From Streptomyces phaeochromogenes (GTDB taxonomy: Bacteria > Actinomycetota > Actinomycetes > Streptomycetales > Streptomycetaceae), in contig NZ_LIQZ01000176.1 in NCBI RefSeq assembly GCF_001418655.1, forward strand, positions 1-32,492: a stretch of 32,492 nt of DNA, read 5' to 3'. The stretch's first letter is position 1. Each line of letters begins with the position of its first letter. The notes under the pieces were generated by a model. It was not told where the DNA came from and searched no databases. It saw only the letters and a list, made by a program, of their open reading frames with translations. The translations under genes were made by a program, and so were the position numbers. Positions 31,677 to 32,492 of this stretch are shown here, piece by piece.

Positions 31677-32492
31677 CCGCGCTTGACGACGGTCTGGATG
31701 AGCTTGGGCGCCCCCAGCGCCGTACGCAGCCGGGCCATCGCGGTCTCCACTGCGTGTTCGTCCTTGCCGGCGCCGGGCAGGGCCCGCAGCAGCTCGGCGC
31801 GGGCCACCACCCAGCCGGGGCGCCGGGTCAGCGCGCGCAGCAGCGACATTCCGGCGGGCGGCACGGGCCGCAGCATGTCGTCCACCAGCACGGCGTGCCC
31901 CCGGATCTCCACCCGGTGACCGGCGATCGGCAACGTTCGCGCCCGGGACGGCAGTTCCTGACACAGCACCTGTACGAGGGGGCCGAGCCGGAAGCGCTCC
32001 GGCTGGACCGTGTCGATACCTCTGGCCTGCAGCGGCAGCGCGGTGACCGGGCCGACGCAGGCGGGCAGCACGTCGTGGTTGAGGGCGGCGAGCAGTTCGG
32101 GCAGCAGCCCGCGGTCCTCGGCGCGGCCAAGGAGCGAGGCGGCGGCCGGGGCGCTGGTGAAGGTCAGCGCGTCCACACCGCGGGTGACCGTGGCGTCGAG
32201 CAGCCGGTCGACGGGCGCGATGTCCTCCGGCGGCATCCACCGGTACACGGGCACACCGACGACGTCCGCGCCCGCGGCCCGCAGTGACTCGACGAACCCG
32301 GGCAGCGGCTCACCGTGCAACTGGACGGCGATCCGGCGCCCTTCGACTCCCTCCTCCAGCAGCCGGTCGAGCACCTCGGCCATGGATTCGGAGGACGGAG
32401 ACCACTCCTCGGTCAGCCCCTGGGCCCGTATCGAGCCCTTCACCTTCGGTCCGCGGGCGAGCAGCTCGACTCCGCGGACCGAAGGTGAAGGG
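31625..32492 (-). CDS. hemD: Uroporphyrinogen-III synthase fused to a winged-helix domain, N-terminus cut by window edge
   Basis: The frame is open to the right edge. The visible 288 residues hold the second half of HemD: VELLARGPKVKGSIRAQGLT, IAVQLHGEPLPGFVESLRAA, LTFTSAPAAASLLG and ACVGPVTALPLQARGI. Then comes an OmpR/PhoB-type winged helix (about the last 95 residues: LSLLRALTRRPGWVVARAEL, AVETAMARLRTALGAPKLIQ, VVKRGYRLA). HemD closes the tetrapyrrole ring for haem, sirohaem and B12. The fusion is known in Actinobacteria (for example Rv0260c-type proteins) and may sense tetrapyrrole or act as a regulator. The first 20 or so residues may be distorted by the inverted repeat at 32436-32492. 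Confidence 0.9.
   Translation of the reverse strand, partial: PSPSVRGVELLARGPKVKGSIRAQGLTEEWSPSSESMAEVLDRLLEEGVEGRRIAVQLHGEPLPGFVESLRAAGADVVGVPVYRWMPPEDIAPVDRLLDATVTRGVDALTFTSAPAAASLLGRAEDRGLLPELLAALNHDVLPACVGPVTALPLQARGIDTVQPERFRLGPLVQVLCQELPSRARTLPIAGHRVEIRGHAVLVDDMLRPVPPAGMSLLRALTRRPGWVVARAELLRALPGAGKDEHAVETAMARLRTALGAPKLIQTVVKRGYRLALDPVADSKYGDD
32436..32492. repeat. Perfect 21-bp inverted repeat at the window end
   Basis: CCCTTCACCTTCGGTCCGCG plus one G (32436-32456) is repeated exactly in reverse complement at 32472-32492, around 15 bases. It lies inside the hemD coding frame and finishes exactly at the last base. The arms together with CGAGC-A-GCTCG in the spacer give a near-complete hairpin. 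Confidence 0.85.

Noticed and set aside
1..32492. CRISPR array, insertion sequence, prophage or integrated element
   Set aside because: No regularly spaced repeats, transposase, integrase or phage genes; the only tRNA has no flanking direct repeat of its 3' end that I can see.

Overview
The window is chromosomal DNA from a Streptomyces. It has very high G+C with strong G/C bias at third codon positions, many GTG starts, GTGA/ATGA gene overlaps, and no in-frame TTA codon that I noticed. The gene order murA, hup, NAD-malic enzyme, HelD-like ATPase, anti-sigma factor, ECF sigma factor matches the SCO2949-SCO2954 neighbourhood of S. coelicolor as I know it. There is no phage, IS element, CRISPR array or rRNA. 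Most of the window is ordinary core chromosome with a few accessory genes.

Left part (1-10.5 kb). A truncated IclR regulator is followed by an SF2 helicase, a Doc/ribbon-helix-helix toxin-antitoxin pair, an MFS drug-type exporter and a tRNA-Cys(GCA) gene. Then come a small Cys-rich hypothetical, a secreted SnoaL-like protein divergent from a NarL-type two-component system, and a protein with two SUKH-4 immunity domains. Two matching 16-bp boxes, 42 bp apart, lie in the divergent promoter of the two-component system.

Middle part (10.4-20.6 kb). A four-gene leftward operon encodes a xanthine-dehydrogenase-family enzyme in the order FAD subunit, [2Fe-2S] subunit, molybdopterin subunit, then a 40-residue membrane peptide not previously called; the last three starts all overlap the preceding stop. 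The FeS subunit carries a disordered N-terminal extension of about 310 residues, and the molybdopterin subunit lacks the usual catalytic glutamate. Next is a sugar ABC importer operon (lipoprotein, two permeases, no ATPase) with a cytoplasmic GH20 hexosaminidase. Its promoter region contains a 13/16 match to the DasR operator (dre), which points to uptake and cleavage of N-acetylglucosamine oligosaccharides.

Right part (20.9-32.5 kb). DUF3039 and YqgE genes are divergent from murA; murA converges on hup across strong hairpin terminators. After these come an NAD-dependent malic enzyme with an ACT domain, a HelD-type ATPase, the sigU-rsuA pair with a candidate ECF promoter, a CGNR zinc-finger regulator, a DUF1772 membrane protein and a 5'-truncated HemD-winged-helix fusion. 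The window ends in a perfect 21-bp inverted repeat inside hemD that may be a contig-end artefact.

I see no clear-cut new defence or biosynthetic system. The best candidates for something undescribed are the modified molybdenum hydroxylase operon with its membrane peptide, the lone twin-SUKH immunity protein, and the paired operator boxes of the two-component system.
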